A stretch of DNA of 7,670 nt, from positions 1 to 7,670 of the forward strand of contig JAMOAC010000123.1 of assembly GCA_023621975.1 (NCBI GenBank). The letters are read 5' to 3'. This document shows positions 5,969 through 7,670 of this stretch, piece after piece. The translations under genes were made by a program, and so were the position numbers. The notes under the pieces are model-generated. The model was not told the DNA's origin. It was given only the letters and a program-made list of their open reading frames with translations, and made no database searches. How positions within the stretch are numbered: position 1 is the stretch's first letter; each line of letters opens with the position of its first letter. Origin of the DNA: Bacillota bacterium (GTDB lineage: Bacteria > Bacillota_A > Clostridia > Acetivibrionales > DUMB01).

Positions 5969-7177
5969 ATGAAAAAAATTATTTTTTTATTTGCTGTCTG
6001 TGTTTTTGTTTTTGCTATGGCGGCCTCCCTTGCATATGCAGAAGATGAAATTGTTGAAGTGCCGGATTTAAAGATTATCATTGACGGGAAATTTACCGAG
6101 CAAAGGGATGTACCCATAAGCGTAAACCAGAGGACGCTGCTCCCTGCCAGAGAGTTAGCCGTAAAGCTGGGAGTTCCGAATGATGATGAGCATATTATAT
6201 GGAACAACAAGGAGAAGAGCGTAACCATAATCAAGGATTCAACTAAAATATATTTTAAACTGGGGGTTAAAACGGCGTACATAAATGATACCCCTGTTGA
6301 GCTTGATGCGGCTCCGGTGGGATATATCAACAGCAGGACATACATACCTTTCAGATTTTTGGCAGAGGCTTTAGGCAAAAAGGTTATATGGGATGGCAGT
6401 ACAAAATCCATTTTTGTCTGTGATGCCGAGAACTATGAAAAAGTTAAGGAAATACTGGAGAAACACTATGAAGCCGTAAAATCCCTAAATAAATATTCAA
6501 TAGATTTAAAAATCAAGACGGAAATGTATAATAAGTACATGTACGTTCCTGGAAATTTGAATATAATAACTGAATGTGATGCGGAATCAAAGAAGTATTA
6601 TTATTTAATGACTGGCGAATTTTTGGAACAAAAATTGGTTAATGAATTCTATTGTGATGAAAACTATATGTATTCATATGTTCCTGGCATGGATATATGG
6701 GTTAAGCAGGGTATTGAAGAAGAAAGCTCTCAGGGAATAATTGAAAGCAGTAATATTTTAGATACGGACATGGAAAGTTATAATGATATATTATGCTCCG
6801 GGTTGAGAATTGTGGAAGCTGAAGAGGAAAACGGCCTGATCACTCTGGAGGGAAATGTCTACCCCGGAGGTCTTATTGAAAACTTAAGTAAAAGCTTGAT
6901 GAACGGGATACCTGACGGAATTAAAGCAAACTATTTTTACTATAGGATAACAATTAACAAAAATACAAATCTCATTAATGAGATGAATATTAAATTAGAA
7001 TATAGTTATCCGACATCAATTGGAGATATTAAATTGGAATCAGATGCGAAAATAGATTCAACTGCTAAATACGATTACAGTGAAGACCTGGTTATAGAAA
7101 TACCTGAAGAAATTATTGAAAACGCCATTGATATAAACGAGACTGAAGAAGTAACCGTTGAAGGTGTTACAGTATGA
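5969..7177 (+). CDS. Secreted stalk-domain (copper amine oxidase N-like) protein with DUF6612/LolA-like C-terminus
   Basis: The 402-residue product begins with a Sec signal peptide: MKK, a hydrophobic core, then a probable signal peptidase I site after AYA at residue 24. No lipobox cysteine is present at the cleavage site, so it should be released or wall-associated rather than a lipoprotein. Residues about 36-152 form a copper-amine-oxidase-N-like stalk domain, recognisable from two repeats: QRTLLPARELAVKLG (54-68) and SRTYIPFRFLAEALG followed by KKVIWD (from 122). Despite the name, the domain has no oxidase activity and is common in exported clostridial proteins. The C-terminal part (about 155-402) starts with a helical segment (ENYEKVKEILEKHYEAVKSL) and continues in beta-rich, Tyr- and Glu-rich sequence like DUF6612/LolA-fold exported proteins. 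That second assignment is by general resemblance only, and no substrate can be named. It has its own promoter and terminator and is probably monocistronic. Confidence 0.82.
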   Translation: MKKIIFLFAVCVFVFAMAASLAYAEDEIVEVPDLKIIIDGKFTEQRDVPISVNQRTLLPARELAVKLGVPNDDEHIIWNNKEKSVTIIKDSTKIYFKLGVKTAYINDTPVELDAAPVGYINSRTYIPFRFLAEALGKKVIWDGSTKSIFVCDAENYEKVKEILEKHYEAVKSLNKYSIDLKIKTEMYNKYMYVPGNLNIITECDAESKKYYYLMTGEFLEQKLVNEFYCDENYMYSYVPGMDIWVKQGIEEESSQGIIESSNILDTDMESYNDILCSGLRIVEAEEENGLITLEGNVYPGGLIENLSKSLMNGIPDGIKANYFYYRITINKNTNLINEMNIKLEYSYPTSIGDIKLESDAKIDSTAKYDYSEDLVIEIPEEIIENAIDINETEEVTVEGVTV

Positions 7178-7207
7178 AGTCGGGTAAATAATTTACCCGA
7201 CTTTTTC
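7177..7207 (+). terminator. Rho-independent terminator after the stalk-domain gene
   Basis: AAGTCGGGTAAA (7177-7188) pairs perfectly with TTTACCCGACTT (7192-7203) around a 3-nt TAA loop. The 3' arm runs into TTTTT (7202-7206). The stem begins at the last base of the stop codon. On the opposite strand no T-run follows, so it ends mainly the + transcript; the convergent AraC-type gene stops at 7208, directly beside it. Confidence 0.9.
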
Positions 7208-7670
7208 TTATCTTACTGTGCGATAAAAATCATTTCTGTACTCCGTCGGGGTTTTTGACGCAAACTTTTTGAATACCTGTGTAAAATACCTGTAATTTTT
7301 AAATCCGACTTTTTCGGCAATTTCGTAAGACATAAGCGAAGTTGTTCTTAACAGTTCTTTTGCTTTCTCTATTCTAACCCTGTTAAGGTATTCGGTAATG
7401 GTAATGCCTTCCATTCGGCTGAATAAATTGCAAAGGTAATTGGCATTCCTTTCCACGTGATTTGCGATATCTTCAACGGTCAAATCTTTATAATAGTTTT
7501 TTTTCATATATTCTTTGCATTTTTCTATAATCCAGTTGCTTTTTGAAGCCTGGGTCAGTTTTAATATGTCTATTATATCATAGTAGAAAATCTCGACCTG
7601 CTTGATAAATTCATCAATGGTTTCGAATCTTTCAACATACTGGGTATATCCTAACTGAAGAATGTTTTTT
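7208..7670 (-). CDS. AraC-type DNA-binding regulator, YesN-like, C-terminal part (5' end outside window)
   Basis: The frame is open from the right window edge (first full codon at 7669-7667) to the TAA at 7210-7208, giving 153 residues. The ATG at 7507 is internal: coding resemblance continues upstream of it, with FETIDEFIKQ and SKSNWIIEKCKEYMKKNYYK. Residues about 48-150 form the double helix-turn-helix of the AraC/XylS family. The first lies at about 64-88 (LTVEDIANHVERNANYLCNLF) and the second at about 113-134 (MSYEIAEKVGFKNYRYFTQV), followed by FKKFASKTPTEYR. The helical linker before it, ending in KEYMKKNYYKDLTVEDIA, is typical of YesN-type response regulators, so the missing N-terminus may hold a receiver domain; a membrane-bound sensory AraC protein is the alternative. 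Such proteins often control sugar or polysaccharide uptake genes in Clostridia, but the target here is unknown. It is convergent with the stalk-domain gene. Confidence 0.9.
   Translation of the reverse strand, partial: KNILQLGYTQYVERFETIDEFIKQVEIFYYDIIDILKLTQASKSNWIIEKCKEYMKKNYYKDLTVEDIANHVERNANYLCNLFSRMEGITITEYLNRVRIEKAKELLRTTSLMSYEIAEKVGFKNYRYFTQVFKKFASKTPTEYRNDFYRTVR

Noticed and set aside
5941..6411. Long open frame of 156 codons on the - strand opposite the stalk-domain gene
   Set aside because: It is antisense to a well-supported CDS with signal peptide and domain matches, has no ribosome binding site that I can see, and encodes no recognisable motif.
1..7670. Defence island, mobile element or other undescribed multi-gene system
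   Set aside because: All genes belong to ordinary chromosomal families in separate transcription units. There are no transposase, integrase, toxin-antitoxin or nuclease genes and no long terminal repeats.

Overview
The window looks like chromosomal DNA from a low- to mid-GC Gram-positive bacterium, most likely a member of class Clostridia. The signs are AT-rich spacers, strong G-rich ribosome binding sites (AAGGGGGG, GGGAGGT, AAAGGAG), a DUF1540 mini-protein, a TGS-fused nucleoside kinase, a secreted protein with a copper-amine-oxidase-N (stalk) domain and a YesN-like AraC regulator. I cannot name the species from the sequence alone. No rRNA, tRNA, insertion sequence, CRISPR array or phage gene is visible.

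Layout, left to right. (1) 1-528 (+) is the C-terminal part of an AI-2E family membrane transporter, cut by the window edge. (2) 529-918 is a gene-poor spacer of about 390 bp with a duplicated TATAGTATAAT box and a block of about five degenerate 18-bp tandem repeats. (3) 919-2595 (+) is a nucleoside (uridine-like) kinase with a ThrRS-like TGS/SAD N-terminus. (4) A hairpin at 2629-2657 with T-rich runs on both sides separates it from the convergent 58-residue DUF1540 protein at 2670-2846 (-). (5) 2847-3171 is a divergent intergenic region with a perfect 17-bp inverted repeat and a good sigma-A promoter. (6) 3172-4704 (+) xylulokinase and 4697-5893 (+) a ROK/XylR-type repressor overlap by 8 bp and form one transcription unit. 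(7) 5969-7177 (+) is a secreted stalk-domain protein with its own promoter and a textbook terminator. (8) 7208-7670 (-) is the C-terminal part of an AraC-type regulator; its frame stays open to the window edge, so the protein starts outside.

Functionally, the clearest module is xylB plus the ROK regulator: a pentulose kinase co-transcribed with a probable sugar-responsive repressor. The ROK protein has lost the residues needed for sugar kinase activity but keeps the zinc motif and the winged helix. No xylose isomerase or transporter gene is present here, so D-xylulose as substrate is inferred from family resemblance. The other genes are separate units with no visible functional link.

I found no convincing evidence of an undescribed multi-gene system. 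The points most worth checking are the translation start of the ROK gene (ideal ribosome binding site in front of an ATC codon), the 18-bp tandem repeats upstream of the kinase, and the 17-bp inverted repeat upstream of xylB as a candidate operator.
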